The notes below the pieces were generated by a model. It saw only the letters and a list, made by a program, of their open reading frames with translations, searched no databases and had not been told where the DNA came from. From assembly GCF_003403315.2 (NCBI RefSeq), contig NZ_CP048407.1, positions 1,984,001-2,048,000 of the forward strand: a stretch of DNA of 64,000 bases, written 5' to 3'. Shown piece after piece: positions 9,644 to 18,650 of this stretch (positions within the stretch are counted from its first letter, which is position 1; the number at the start of each line of letters is the position of its first letter). This stretch comes from Thermaerobacter sp. PB12/4term (lineage in GTDB: Bacteria; Bacillota; Sulfobacillia; Thermaerobacterales; Thermaerobacteraceae). The translations under genes and the position numbers were made by a program.

Positions 9644-10586
9644 CCCGTTCCTTGTTGGGCAGGTAGTAGTCTTCCAGGTGGAAGAGGGGCATCGGGGTGT
9701 CGAAGCCCGCCACCCGGTACACCGGCGCCTCCAGGTACAGGAGGGCCCGCTCGTTGATCAGGGCCACGATCTCTGCCCCGAAGCCGGCCGTCTTGGGCGC
9801 CTCGTGGACCACCAGGGCCCGGCCCGTCTTCTGCACCGCCGCCACGATGGCGTCCACGTCCACGGGGCTCAGGGTCCGCAGGTCGACGATCTCGCACTCA
9901 ATGCCGCGGCCGGCCAGTTCCTCCGCCGCTTCCTCCACGATCCGCACCATGGCGCCCCAGGTGAAGATGGCGACGTCCCGCCCCTCGCGCACGGTGCGGG
10001 CGCGGCCGATGGGCACCGTGTAGGCCTCTTCCGGCACCTCCTGGCGGAAGGCACGGTAGATCCGCTTGGGCTCGAAGAAGATCACCGGGTCGGGGTCGCG
10101 GATGGCCGCGATCAAGAGACCCTTGGTGTCGTAGGGGGTGCTCGGGATCACCACCTTGAGCCCCGGCTGGTGGATGTACCAGGCCTCGGGGCTGTCGGAG
10201 TGGTGCTCCGGCGCCCGGATGCCGCCGCCCCAGGGCGCGCGGATCACCAGCGGGCAGGTGAACCGCCCGCGGGAGCGGGCGCGGATGCGGGCGGCGTGGT
10301 TGACGATCTGGTCAAAGGCCGGAGCCATGAACCCTTCGAACTGGATCTCCGCCACGGGCCGCAGGCCGTAGATGGCCATGCCGATGGCCGTGCCCACGAT
10401 GCCCGACTCGGCCAGGGGCGTGTCGATCACCCGGTTCTCGCCGAACCGCTGGTAGAGGCCCTCGGTGGCGCGGAAGACGCCGCCGTTGACGCCCACGTCT
10501 TCGCCCAGGACCACCACCCGGTCGTCCAGCTCCATCTCGGTGCGCAGGGCGTCGGCCACCGCCTGGACGATGGTCAGCTTGGCCAT
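9609..10586 (-). CDS. pdhB: PDH E1 beta subunit
   Basis: Thiamine-diphosphate-dependent pyruvate decarboxylase, beta chain, 325 residues, standard length. Conserved blocks: LGEDVGVNGGVFRATEGL, DTPLAESGIVGTAIGMA, EIQFEGF and RAPWGGGIRAPEHHSDSPEA. The ATG at 10586 shares its A with the TGA of pdhA (TGATG), so the two chains are translationally coupled, as expected for an alpha2-beta2 enzyme. A GTG codon directly before would add one residue. Confidence 0.96.
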   Translation of the reverse strand: MAKLTIVQAVADALRTEMELDDRVVVLGEDVGVNGGVFRATEGLYQRFGENRVIDTPLAESGIVGTAIGMAIYGLRPVAEIQFEGFMAPAFDQIVNHAARIRARSRGRFTCPLVIRAPWGGGIRAPEHHSDSPEAWYIHQPGLKVVIPSTPYDTKGLLIAAIRDPDPVIFFEPKRIYRAFRQEVPEEAYTVPIGRARTVREGRDVAIFTWGAMVRIVEEAAEELAGRGIECEIVDLRTLSPVDVDAIVAAVQKTGRALVVHEAPKTAGFGAEIVALINERALLYLEAPVYRVAGFDTPMPLFHLEDYYLPNKERVIRGVERVLNF

Positions 10587-11851
10587 CACCGCCCACCCCC
10601 TTGCTGGCCGTCCCGGCCTGGTGCGGCACCCGGGGCCCCGCCCGCTGCGGTAGCGCCCTGGCCACCGGCCGGGCCATCGGCCGTGCCGCTCCCGCCGGCC
10701 GCCGCTCCGCCCGGACCGCCCGCACCCTGACCGGCCGTGCCGCCCTCAGCGAAGCTGCCGCCCGCAGCCCCGGCCTCCCCCAGTTCCGCCAGCAGCTCCC
10801 GCCGCTGTTCTTCCAGGTGCCAGGGCAGCTGGGCGTACACGTAATCGAAGATGGCGGCCGGTGAAGCCTTCGGCATGGCCTCCACCGCCTGCACGGCCGC
10901 GGCCACCCGCTGCCGGGCTTCCTCGGTCAGGGCCTGATCCTGGGCCTCGTCCAGAAGGCCCCGGGCCATGAGGAAGCGCCGCATGCGGTTCAGGGGATCC
11001 CGGCGCCGGCGCCACTCCTCCACCTCTTCCCGCCCGCGGTAGCGGGTGGGGTCGTCGGCGGTGGTGTGGGGTCCGTAGCGGTAGGTCAGCGCCTCGATCA
11101 GGGTCGGCCCCTCGCCGGCCCGGGCCCGGTCCAGGGCCTCCTTCGTCACCTTGTACACGGCCAGCACGTCGTTGCCGTCGACCCGGACCCCGGGGAAGCC
11201 GTAGGCCACCGCCTTCTGGGCGATGGTCTCCGACGCCGTCTGCCGGTGCAGGGGCACGCTGATGGCGAACTGGTTGTTCTGGCAGAAGAAGACCACCGGC
11301 GCCTTGAAGACCCCGGCGAAGTTGCAGCCCTCGTGGAAGTCGCCCTCGGAGGTGGCGCCGTCGCCGAAGTAGACGATGAACGCGCGGCGGTCGCCGCGGA
11401 TCTTTGCGGCCCAGGCGGCGCCGACGGCGTGGGGGATCTGGGTGGCGATGGGCACCGCCACGGTGAAGACGTTCACCTCCGGCGGAATCTGGTTACCCTC
11501 TTCCCGGCCCATCCAGTAGAGCAGCACCTTCTCCATGGGCAGGCCGTGGATCATGGTCACCGCGTGCTCGCGGTAGGATGGGAAGACCCAGTCTTCGGGC
11601 TGCAGGGCAAAGGCGCTGCCCACCTGGGCGGCCTCCTGCCCCGCAAGCGGGGCGTACGTCCCCATGCGCCCCTGGCGCTGCAGGTTGAGGCACCGTTCGT
11701 CGAAGACCCGGGCCAGGACCATCCACCGGTAGAACTCCACTAGCTTCTCATCGGTGAGATCCGGGGCCGGCTCCCCGACCAGGTTGCCGTCGGGGTCCAG
11801 CACCCGGACCAGCTCCAGGGTCTCCTCCCGGAGGTGGTGTAAGCTGCCCAC
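10586..11851 (-). CDS. pdhA: PDH E1 alpha subunit
   Basis: Thiamine-diphosphate-binding alpha chain of pyruvate dehydrogenase. The ThDP motif runs from GDGATSEGDFHEG to CQNN, and the phosphorylation-loop-like RYGPHTTADDPTRYR is present. GTG start at 11851 with AGGGGGGAG five bases upstream. The last 60 residues after the family's normal end (LPWHLEEQRRELLAEL) are an Ala/Gly-rich tail. First gene of the pdhA-pdhB-pdhC-lpdA operon. The 297 bases to marR hold the divergent promoters. Confidence 0.95.
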   Translation of the reverse strand: MGSLHHLREETLELVRVLDPDGNLVGEPAPDLTDEKLVEFYRWMVLARVFDERCLNLQRQGRMGTYAPLAGQEAAQVGSAFALQPEDWVFPSYREHAVTMIHGLPMEKVLLYWMGREEGNQIPPEVNVFTVAVPIATQIPHAVGAAWAAKIRGDRRAFIVYFGDGATSEGDFHEGCNFAGVFKAPVVFFCQNNQFAISVPLHRQTASETIAQKAVAYGFPGVRVDGNDVLAVYKVTKEALDRARAGEGPTLIEALTYRYGPHTTADDPTRYRGREEVEEWRRRRDPLNRMRRFLMARGLLDEAQDQALTEEARQRVAAAVQAVEAMPKASPAAIFDYVYAQLPWHLEEQRRELLAELGEAGAAGGSFAEGGTAGQGAGGPGGAAAGGSGTADGPAGGQGATAAGGAPGAAPGRDGQQGGGR

Positions 11852-12044
11852 GCCGCTCCCCCCTACTCTGCCTTCCCGGACTCACCGGCTCTTCCTGCGA
11901 CTTGCAGAGGCTTACAAACGGTCGTTAGATCCGGTCCACCTGAATCAGTTCGTTTACCGGCAAGGGTTCCCTTCCGACGGGAGTTGAGGCCGGCAAAACG
12001 GCAATCCGAGCTTGACGAGAACGGCGTGGTTCGAAACACTGAAA

Positions 12045-12059
12045 GTTAGCGAAGCGAAC
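12045..12059. promoter_or_regulatory. imperfect palindrome, possible MarR operator
   Basis: GTTAGCGAAGCGAAC is an inverted repeat of the form GTTnGCnnnGCnAAC, 90 bases before marR in the pdhA-marR divergent region. A weak -35-like TTGACG lies at 12012. Size and position fit autoregulation by the adjacent MarR; this is inference. Confidence 0.4.
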
Positions 12060-12148
12060 CGTTAAACCGTATGGCGGGCTCCGGACCATGACTTGCCCCG
12101 TCCGGTGCCCGGTCAACGGGCAAGGATGCGCCACCGGGAGGGTGCTCC

Positions 12149-12601
12149 ATGATGCCGCCTGTCACGCCCCAGGAGTGTGCCCGCCTAGTCACCGAAATGG
12201 TGCCGCGGGTCATGCGCCTGATCCGGGCGGAGATGCGCCGGCACCAGCCCGGCCGCCTGTCCGTCCCCCAATTCCGCACGTTGGTCTTCCTGGACCGCCA
12301 CCCGGGGGCGTCCCTTTCCGCCGTGGCGGAGCATCTGGGGGTCTCCCGGCCGACCGCCTCGGCCCTGGTGGGCCGGCTGGTCCAGCGGGGCCTTGTCACC
12401 CGGGAAGTGGACCCGGCGGAACGCCGGCGGGTGGTGCTCCGCCTGACCCCGGCGGGCCGGGAGAACCTGGAGGTGGCGCGGCGCCGCACCCAGGCATCCC
12501 TCGCCAGCCACCTGGCGGGGTTCAGCCCCGGCGAACTGGCGGTGCTGGCCGAGGGCTTGCGGCTACTGGAACGGCTCTCCGGGGAGGTCGACCAGCCTTG
12601 A
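12149..12601 (+). CDS. MarR-family transcriptional regulator
   Basis: A 150-residue winged-helix regulator. The recognition helix region reads LSAVAEHLGVSRPTASALVG and the wing follows as VTREVDPAERRRVVLRLT, both typical of MarR. GGGAGGG sits six bases before the ATG. It heads an operon with an ABC exporter and an MFS pump, so it probably represses drug or metabolite efflux and responds to a pump substrate. The stop overlaps the TTG start of the next gene. Confidence 0.9.
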   Translation: MMPPVTPQECARLVTEMVPRVMRLIRAEMRRHQPGRLSVPQFRTLVFLDRHPGASLSAVAEHLGVSRPTASALVGRLVQRGLVTREVDPAERRRVVLRLTPAGRENLEVARRRTQASLASHLAGFSPGELAVLAEGLRLLERLSGEVDQP

Positions 12602-13470
12602 CAGCCCACCACCCTCGTGAGGCCGAAGCCGCCGCCGCGGCCGCCGGGACCGCGGCGGGCGTCCCTGCCGGCGGGCCCCCTGCCGTGGAAACCCGCGGCT
12701 TGACCCGCGCCTTCGGCGAGTTCGTCGCCGTGGACCGGGTCGACCTCACCATCCCCGCCGGCTCCATCTTCGGCCTGCTGGGCCCCAACGGCGCCGGCAA
12801 GAGCACCACCATCAAGATGCTGACGACCCTGCTTCCCCCCACCGCCGGGACCGCCCGGGTGGCCGGGTTCGACGTGGTCCACCAGGCCGCCGCCGTGCGC
12901 CGGCGGGTGGGCTACGTGCCCCAGTTCCTCTCCGCCGACGGCGCCCTGACGGGGTACGAGAACCTGCTGATCTTCGCCAAGCTGTTCGGCATCCCGGCCC
13001 GGGAGCGGCAGCGGCGGATCATGGAACTCCTGGAGCTGGTGGGGCTGGAGGGTGCCGCCCACACCCCGGTGCGGCAGTACTCGGGCGGGATGATCCGGCG
13101 CCTGGAGATCGTCCAGTCCCTGCTCCACCGGCCGGCGGTGCTCTTCCTGGACGAGCCCACGGTGGGCCTTGACCCCACCGCCCGCCGCGGCGTCTGGGAG
13201 CAGGTGCGCCTCCTGCGGGACCGCTTCGGCACCACCGTGGTGCTGACCACCCACTATATGGAAGAGGCCGACGAGCTCTGCGACCTGGTGGCCATCCTCC
13301 ACCGGGGCCGGGTCGCCGCCGTGGGATCGCCGGCCGAGCTCAAGGTCCAGGTGGGCACCGGCGCCACCCTGGAAGACGTGTTCGTCCAGTTCACCGGCAG
13401 CTCGCTGGACACGGGAGGGACCTACCGCGATGTCGCCCGCACCCGCCGCACCGCCCGGCGCCTCTCCTGA
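12598..13470 (+). CDS. ABC exporter ATPase (DrrA-like)
   Basis: ATP-binding subunit of an ABC-2 exporter. Walker A is GPNGAGKST, the signature is YSGGMIRRLE, Walker B is VLFLDEPTVGLDP, and the switch His lies in LTTHYMEEAD. The TTG start at 12598 overlaps the marR stop (TTGA) and is preceded by GGGGAGG; no ATG is available before the conserved domain. The first 35 residues are Ala-rich. The C-terminal TLEDVFVQFTG is typical of DrrA-type ATPases. It overlaps the permease by 41 bases. Confidence 0.92.
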   Translation: MTAHHPREAEAAAAAAGTAAGVPAGGPPAVETRGLTRAFGEFVAVDRVDLTIPAGSIFGLLGPNGAGKSTTIKMLTTLLPPTAGTARVAGFDVVHQAAAVRRRVGYVPQFLSADGALTGYENLLIFAKLFGIPARERQRRIMELLELVGLEGAAHTPVRQYSGGMIRRLEIVQSLLHRPAVLFLDEPTVGLDPTARRGVWEQVRLLRDRFGTTVVLTTHYMEEADELCDLVAILHRGRVAAVGSPAELKVQVGTGATLEDVFVQFTGSSLDTGGTYRDVARTRRTARRLS

Positions 13471-14365
13471 CGCCCGGGGTGCCCTGGTCCCAAGTCCCGG
13501 GGATCCCGGGGGCACCGCCCGCCCCGGCGGCGCTCTCACCACCCCGGGTGGAACCGGCTCCGCCGCCGCCCTGGAGCCCGGGCCGCCGGCCGCGGCGGCC
13601 GCGTTCGTCCGGCAAACCCTGGCCATCGTGGAAGCCGAGGTGCGCAAGCTGCGCCACGACCCGGTGGAGCTCATGACCCGGGCCGTCCAGCCGGCCCTGT
13701 GGGTGCTGGTCTTCGGGCAGGTGATGGGGCGGCTGCGGGGGATCCCCACCGGCGGCCTGCCGTACCTGGATTTCATGGCCCCGGGCATCCTGGCCCAGAG
13801 CACCCTGTTCGTCGCCATCTTCTACGGGATCTCGCTGATCTGGGAGCGGGACCTGGGCATCCTGCACAAGTACATGGCCAGCCCGGCGCCCCGCACGGCC
13901 CTGGTGCTGGGCAAGGCCCTGTCGGCGGGGGTCCGGGGCCTGAGCCAGGCGGTGGTGATCTACCTCCTGGCCGCGGCCGCGGGAGTGGCGGTGCGGTACG
14001 ATCCGGCCGCCCTGGCCGGCGTGCTGGCGGCGGTGGTGCTGGGGGCGGCGGTGTTCTCGACCTTCTCGCTGATCGTGGCCTGCCTGGTGCGGACGCGGGA
14101 GCGGTTCATGGGCATCGGGCAGGTGCTCACCATGCCCCTGTTCTTCGCCAGCAACGCCATCTACCCGCTGAGCCTGATGCCGGCCTGGCTGCACGGGGTG
14201 GCGCGGGTGAACCCGCTGACCTACCAGGTCGACGCCCTGCGGGCGCTGATGATCCGGGGCGGCGCGGCCCAGTTCGGCCTGGGGTGGGACCTGGGCGCCC
14301 TGGCGGTGAACCTGGTGGTCCTGGTGGCCGTGGCCTCCCGCCTCTACCCGCGGGCGGTGACCTGA
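13430..14365 (+). CDS. ABC-2 exporter permease (DrrB-like)
   Basis: Membrane partner of the preceding ATPase: six hydrophobic segments after a disordered Pro/Gly-rich N-terminus of about 55 residues. The family features LDFMAPGILAQSTLF, the LHKYMASPAPR loop and NPLTYQVDALR near the end fit DrrB/ABC-2 permeases. The ATG at 13430 lies inside the end of the ATPase gene, giving translational coupling. The substrate cannot be read from the sequence. Confidence 0.92.
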   Translation: MSPAPAAPPGASPDARGALVPSPGDPGGTARPGGALTTPGGTGSAAALEPGPPAAAAAFVRQTLAIVEAEVRKLRHDPVELMTRAVQPALWVLVFGQVMGRLRGIPTGGLPYLDFMAPGILAQSTLFVAIFYGISLIWERDLGILHKYMASPAPRTALVLGKALSAGVRGLSQAVVIYLLAAAAGVAVRYDPAALAGVLAAVVLGAAVFSTFSLIVACLVRTRERFMGIGQVLTMPLFFASNAIYPLSLMPAWLHGVARVNPLTYQVDALRALMIRGGAAQFGLGWDLGALAVNLVVLVAVASRLYPRAVT

Positions 14366-14366
14366 C

Positions 14367-14421
14367 GGCCGTGAACATGACCTGGTGATGGCCGTGAACA
14401 TGACCTGGGGACCGTGAACAT
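14367..14421 (+). repeat. 23-bp direct repeats between permease and MFS gene
   Basis: GGCCGTGAACATGACCTGG occurs at 14367-14385 and 14390-14408, with a shorter third copy (CCGTGAACAT, 14412-14421). Each copy contains GTG-AAC-ATG. They fill most of the gap before the MFS start and could be regulator half-sites or slippage products. Confidence 0.7.
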
Positions 14422-14442
14422 CCGGGACGGTGAATCGGGAAC

Positions 14443-16050
14443 GTGGCAAGGGCGGAACGAAGCCGGCCGGAGGCCGCCCGCGGCCTTTTGCTGGCCGCCG
14501 TGGCCTTCGGCGCCCTTTTGAATCCCCTCAACTCGTCGATGATCGCCGTGGCGCTGCCCGCCATCGCCCGGGACTTCCGGGTGCCCATCGGGCGGCTCAC
14601 CTGGGTCGTCGCCGCCTTCTACCTGGCCAGCGCGGTGGGCCAGCCGGTCCTGGGCAAGGTGGCCGACCGGCTGGGCCGGCGGCGGGTCTTCTTCACCGGG
14701 CTCGTCCTGGTGGCCGCCGCGTCGGCCCTGGCGCCCCACGCCCCGACCCTGGGGGCCCTGGTGGCCGCCCGGGTGCTGCAGGCGCTGGGGAGTTCGGCCC
14801 TCTACCCGGCCGGCATGGCTGCGGTCCGCGACGCCTTCACCGGACGAACGGGCCAGGCCCTGGGCATCCTGGCGGTGTTCGCCTCTACCTCGGCGGCCCT
14901 GGGCCCGTCCCTGGGCGGCTTCCTGGTCAAGACCGGCGGCTGGCAGGCGCTGTTCTACGTCAACTTCCTGCCCGTGGCCCTCAGCCTGGCGCTGGCGGGC
15001 CGGGCCTTTCCGCCCGGCGGAGCAGCCGGCGGCGATCCCGGCGGCACCGGCCCGGGCGGGGTCGCCGGTAGGAAACCCGGCAACGGGGACCCGGGCGGCG
15101 TCGCGGGTGGCGGGCCCGGCGCTGCAGGCGCCGGCGAAGCGGCCGGCGGCGGGCCCGGCGCCGCGGGCCTGGGCGGGGTCACCGCCGCCGGAGCCGGGCA
15201 TGCCAGGCGGCCGCGTTCGTCCGCCGCCCGGGGGGCCCGGGCGGCGGAAGGGGCCGGTGGGCTCGACCTGCCGGGCATGATGCTCTTCGGTGGAACCGTC
15301 GTGGCCGGGCTGGTGGCGCTGCTCTCCCTGTCCGAGCCCCGCCCAGCCTGGTGGGCGGTGCCCGTGGCCGTGGCCCTGGGCCTAGCCCTGGCGCGCCGGG
15401 AGGGGCGCGTCAAGGCGGCGGGCGGAGAGCCCTTTCTGGACCTGGAGGTGCTGCGCCGCGACCGGGCCCGTAGCGCCGTCTACGGCGCGTGGATCCTCTC
15501 CAACCTCGCCTTCTACACCATCTTCTTCGGCATGCCGGCCTATTTCGAGGAGGTCCGCCACCTGGACCCCGGGCAGAGCGGCCTGATGATGCTCTCGGTG
15601 GCGGGGTTCAGCAGCGTCGCCTCGCCCCTGGTCGGCCGCTGGGTCGACCGGGCGGGCCACCGGCCGGCGCTGTGGGCGGCGGGACTGTCGCTGCTGGGCG
15701 GCGCCCTGGCGCTGCTGGCCCTGGGACCTGCCGCGCCCCTGCCGGCGCTCTTCGCCGTCCTGGCCTTCCTGGGCGCCAGCAACGGCGTGAACAACCTGGC
15801 GCTGCAGGCCGCCCTGTACCGGTTCGTCCCCCGGGAGGAAACGGGGGCCGCCTCGGGGCTCTACATGACCTGCCGCTACATCGGCAGCATCCTCTCCAGC
15901 AGCCTGCTGGGGATCCTGCTGGGCGGTCCGCTGGGGAGCGCCATGCTGCGGGAGCTGGCCCTGGCGCTGCTGGTGCCGGCCGCGGGCCTCCTGCTCTTCA
16001 TCCGGTGGATCCCGGCCCGGGCCCGCGCCTACGAGCCCGCCCGCGGGTAG
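14443..16050 (+). CDS. MFS drug-efflux type transporter (14-TM-like family)
   Basis: Major-facilitator permease of 535 residues. The loop 2-3 motif reads GKVADRLGRRRVF and motif C-like LGPSLGGFL is present, fitting drug:proton antiporters. A loop of about 75 Gly/Ala/Pro residues (repeats of GGGPGAAG type) separates the two halves, much longer than usual. A copy of the 11-base motif is at 15819-15829. GTG start; the ribosome binding site is weak. Fourth gene of the marR-led cluster, so probably co-regulated with the ABC exporter. Confidence 0.9.
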   Translation: MARAERSRPEAARGLLLAAVAFGALLNPLNSSMIAVALPAIARDFRVPIGRLTWVVAAFYLASAVGQPVLGKVADRLGRRRVFFTGLVLVAAASALAPHAPTLGALVAARVLQALGSSALYPAGMAAVRDAFTGRTGQALGILAVFASTSAALGPSLGGFLVKTGGWQALFYVNFLPVALSLALAGRAFPPGGAAGGDPGGTGPGGVAGRKPGNGDPGGVAGGGPGAAGAGEAAGGGPGAAGLGGVTAAGAGHARRPRSSAARGARAAEGAGGLDLPGMMLFGGTVVAGLVALLSLSEPRPAWWAVPVAVALGLALARREGRVKAAGGEPFLDLEVLRRDRARSAVYGAWILSNLAFYTIFFGMPAYFEEVRHLDPGQSGLMMLSVAGFSSVASPLVGRWVDRAGHRPALWAAGLSLLGGALALLALGPAAPLPALFAVLAFLGASNGVNNLALQAALYRFVPREETGAASGLYMTCRYIGSILSSSLLGILLGGPLGSAMLRELALALLVPAAGLLLFIRWIPARARAYEPARG

Positions 16051-16298
16051 CGGGCGAGTTCCCTCTCCAGCCGGCGCACCACCGCCTTGCCCAGGCGCCG
16101 CTCGGCGGCGGCGCGGAATTCCTCCCAGCTGTCGAAGCCGAACTGGTGGGCCACCTGTTCCGCCATGGCCTCCCGGGTCGGGGTCCGGCCGGCGTGCATG
16201 GCGAGCTCCGGTTGCCCCTCCGCGCCCTGGAGGAACCGGCCGGGTGCCTGGGTGAACCCGTCGCCGCGAGGAACCAACCTGCCACCCCCCTTTGTCAC
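16029..16298 (-). CDS. small hypothetical helical protein
   Basis: 89 residues, convergent with and overlapping the MFS gene by 22 bases. The second half (EQVAHQFGFDSWEEF, then KAVVRRLERELARYP) looks like two amphipathic helices, and that part has protein-like composition. The first 40 residues are less convincing and the GTG start has no clear ribosome binding site, so the gene may start later. There is a faint resemblance to small spore proteins, but no firm family. Confidence 0.45.
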   Translation of the reverse strand: MTKGGGRLVPRGDGFTQAPGRFLQGAEGQPELAMHAGRTPTREAMAEQVAHQFGFDSWEEFRAAAERRLGKAVVRRLERELARYPRAGS

Positions 16299-16479
16299 GG
16301 TCCTGTGTCACGGTCCAGCCGCTGGCATGCCGCCCCGCGCCCCCCAATGGAGTGCCCCCGGCCGGCCGCATCTATGACGGGCCGGGGGCACAGGACGGGC
16401 CGTCGCACCGCCGCCCGCCGCTCGCATACCGCCGCGGTGCCGGTGACACCTTAGACATCGGCGAAGGGAGGAATCACCG

Positions 16480-16752
16480 GTGCCGGAATTCAGCGAGGTC
16501 TTCCGCCAGCAACTGACCGTCCTGGCCGACAAGGTCCGCACCATGGAGAACCTGGGGATGTCCAACGAGGGCATCACCGGCGTGGTGACGGAGGTCGGCG
16601 ACTGGCTGGCGCGGGAAGCGGAGCCGCGCAGTGCCGAGCAGCGGCTTTTGAAGGAGATGTGGCAGAACGCCAGCAATCAGGAACAGGCGCAGATCGCCTC
16701 GGCTTTGATCAAGCTGGCCGACCACACCGTCGGCCGCAACGTGGCCAAGTAG
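16480..16752 (+). CDS. DUF3243 family protein
   Basis: A 90-residue soluble helical protein matching the DUF3243 (YmfJ-like) family of Firmicutes: NLGMSNEGITGVVTEVGDWL, a central EQRLLKEMWQNAS and a C-terminal AQIASALIKLADH. GTG start with GAAGGGAGG seven bases upstream. Function unknown. A strong hairpin follows. Confidence 0.85.
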   Translation: MPEFSEVFRQQLTVLADKVRTMENLGMSNEGITGVVTEVGDWLAREAEPRSAEQRLLKEMWQNASNQEQAQIASALIKLADHTVGRNVAK

Positions 16753-16770
16753 CCCCCTCCCCTCACCCGC

Positions 16771-16800
16771 GGGGCCGGTGCCGCCAGGGGCACCGGCCCC
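16771..16800 (+). terminator. strong hairpin after the DUF3243 gene
   Basis: Perfect 12-bp stem GGGGCCGGTGCC / GGCACCGGCCCC with a six-base loop, 19 bases after the stop. There is no T-run, so it may be a terminator of the GC-rich type or an mRNA-stabilising end. Confidence 0.6.
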
Positions 16801-16817
16801 GCTGCCGTTGCGACCCG

Positions 16818-16967
16818 GTGGGCATCATCGAATCGGGCGAGTATCCGGATCCCACGGTGGTGATCCAGAACCGCTGGCAGGGACCCGCCGGGGGCGGACA
16901 TATGGCGGTCTTTGCCGGTGCCTACCGCGACCGGCCGGAGTGGGGCCTGGTGATCGTCCACTGGTAC
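16818..16967 (+). pseudogene. short gene remnant
   Basis: About 50 codons read like a real protein (GIIESGEYPDPTVVIQNRW, then HMAVFAGAYRDRPEWGLVIV) with ordered composition and no low complexity. Then the frame degenerates into arginine/proline-rich noise and runs on into the next gene out of frame. No proper start or binding site precedes it. It looks like a fragment of a lost gene; the parent family is not recognised. Confidence 0.3.
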
Positions 16968-17136
16968 ATTTCCTTGTGCAGTTCAGTGCGCCAGCGGAGT
17001 GCACCAGGGCAGCGCGCCCCCACCGGACCGAGGCCGCCCCGGTTCGGCCGTTGCTGCAGCGCCGCCGGCACGACTACACTCGTAGTGCCAGGCCCGTACG
17101 CGGGATGCCGGAGCCAGGCCCGGGGAGCGAACCGTC

Positions 17137-18495
17137 GTGCACCGGTTGCTTTATGTGGCCGTCATGGCCGCCTTCTTCGACCAGTTCTCCCAGATGCCCC
17201 TGATCGCCCCCTATACCCACCGGCTAGGGGTCCCGTCTTTCCTGGCGGGACTCATCGTGGGGGCCTATTCCCTAACCAATCTGGCCGGCAACCTGGCCGC
17301 CGGCCGCTGGCTGGATGGGGGGCGGCGCAAGGGCATGCTGGTGCTGGGTCTGGCGCTGGCGGCCCTGGGCGCCGGCGCCTACGCCCCGGCGGAAACGGCC
17401 GCCCAGCTGGCGCTGGCCCGGCTGGTGCACGGCTTTGGTGCAGGCCTGGTGACGCCGGCGGCCTTCGCTCTCCTGGGGGACCGCAGCGAGAGCACCCACC
17501 GGGGACAGGTCATGGCCGGTGCCGGTGCGGCCATCGGCCTGGCTGCGGTGGTGGGCCCGGCTTATGGGGGCCTGCTGGCTCAGCGCCTGGGTCCGGGCTG
17601 GGTGTTCGCCACCACCGCAGCGCTGCTGTTCCTGGTGGCCATGGTCGTGGCGCGTTGGGTCCGAGACGAGGAGGTAGCGGCCTTCCACGGGCCCGCCCCC
17701 CGGACCGGCCAGGCCGCCGGCGACGGTGACATGGCGGCGTACGGCAACCCGGCCCTGGCCGCCGCTCCGGCCCCGCAGGGTTCATCCCCTTTCCCGGCCC
17801 GCTCCCCGGCCCGGGGCAGGCGACCCGCTCCAGAGCCCGGCGTCGAGGCGGTCACCCGCACCACCCCCCTTTGGAGGAACGCAGCCCTGCGCCAAGCCTA
17901 CCTGGGCGCCCTGGCCCTGATGTTTGCCATGGGCCTCCTGGTGTACACCCTCCCCGCCAAGGCGGCCGCCCTGAGCGCTGGCCCTGCCGCCACGGGGATG
18001 TTGCTCAGCCTGTTTGGGTTCACCGCCATCGCCCTCTTCCTCTCCCCCGCCAGCCGCCTGTCCGACCGCTGGGGGCGGGCTCGGCCGCTGCTGGCGGGCC
18101 TGATGGCCGTGGCGGCGGCCCTGGCGGGCCTGGCCGCCCTCCGTTCCCTGCCCGGCCTGGCGCTGGCCATGGTGGCCTTTGGCACCGGCTTCGCCCTGGT
18201 CTTCCCTGCGGCTGCGGCCCTGGTGGTCGATGCCACGGGCCGGGGGCAGCGGGGCCGGGCCTTTGGGTTGTTCTATGCGTGCTTTTCCGTCGCCGTCATG
18301 GGCGGTTCCGCCGCGGCGGGGGCGCTGGGCAACCCCACCTGGACCTTCCTGGCCGGGACCGCCGCGGTCGGCATCCTGGCGGTTCTTCTCGCTTGGACTG
18401 GACGGGCTTTGACGGGACGAGCCAGCCCGGCCGCCGCAGCCGGTCAAGACGGGCAAGGTCCGGCGGGCGCCGGTCACCCCCTGGAGTTGCGCTGA
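17137..18495 (+). CDS. MFS transporter
   Basis: Major-facilitator permease of 452 residues with two six-helix halves. Present are the GRWLDGGRRKGML loop 2-3 motif, the SRLSDRWGRARPLL repeat of it in the second half, and a Pro-rich central loop of about 60 residues. GTG start with GGGGAG nine bases upstream. No substrate is evident; sugar-efflux/drug-efflux families are nearest in pattern. Confidence 0.88.
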   Translation: MHRLLYVAVMAAFFDQFSQMPLIAPYTHRLGVPSFLAGLIVGAYSLTNLAGNLAAGRWLDGGRRKGMLVLGLALAALGAGAYAPAETAAQLALARLVHGFGAGLVTPAAFALLGDRSESTHRGQVMAGAGAAIGLAAVVGPAYGGLLAQRLGPGWVFATTAALLFLVAMVVARWVRDEEVAAFHGPAPRTGQAAGDGDMAAYGNPALAAAPAPQGSSPFPARSPARGRRPAPEPGVEAVTRTTPLWRNAALRQAYLGALALMFAMGLLVYTLPAKAAALSAGPAATGMLLSLFGFTAIALFLSPASRLSDRWGRARPLLAGLMAVAAALAGLAALRSLPGLALAMVAFGTGFALVFPAAAALVVDATGRGQRGRAFGLFYACFSVAVMGGSAAAGALGNPTWTFLAGTAAVGILAVLLAWTGRALTGRASPAAAAGQDGQGPAGAGHPLELR

Positions 18496-18537
18496 ATCCC
18501 CCTGTTGTCGCCGGATCTGCTGCACCTGGGCTTCCCT

Positions 18538-18559
18538 GCAGGGGCTCGTTCAGCCCTGC
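18538..18559 (+). terminator. possible terminator after the MFS gene
   Basis: GCAGGGGCT / AGCCCTGC stem with one bulge and a CGTTC loop, 43 bases after the stop, followed by a T-richer stretch (TTTATCTTT, 18569-18577). Confidence 0.4.
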
Positions 18560-18650
18560 AAGGCTCAGTTTATCTTTCGACTCAATAACGACTTACAGTG
18601 CCCCTCATCCGCCGGATTTCTCCCTTTTACCCACCCGATTTGCGGATTTC

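Noticed and set aside
12012-12040. TTGACG as -35 of a marR promoter
   Set aside because: The best -10 at 17 bases (AACACT) matches only three positions.
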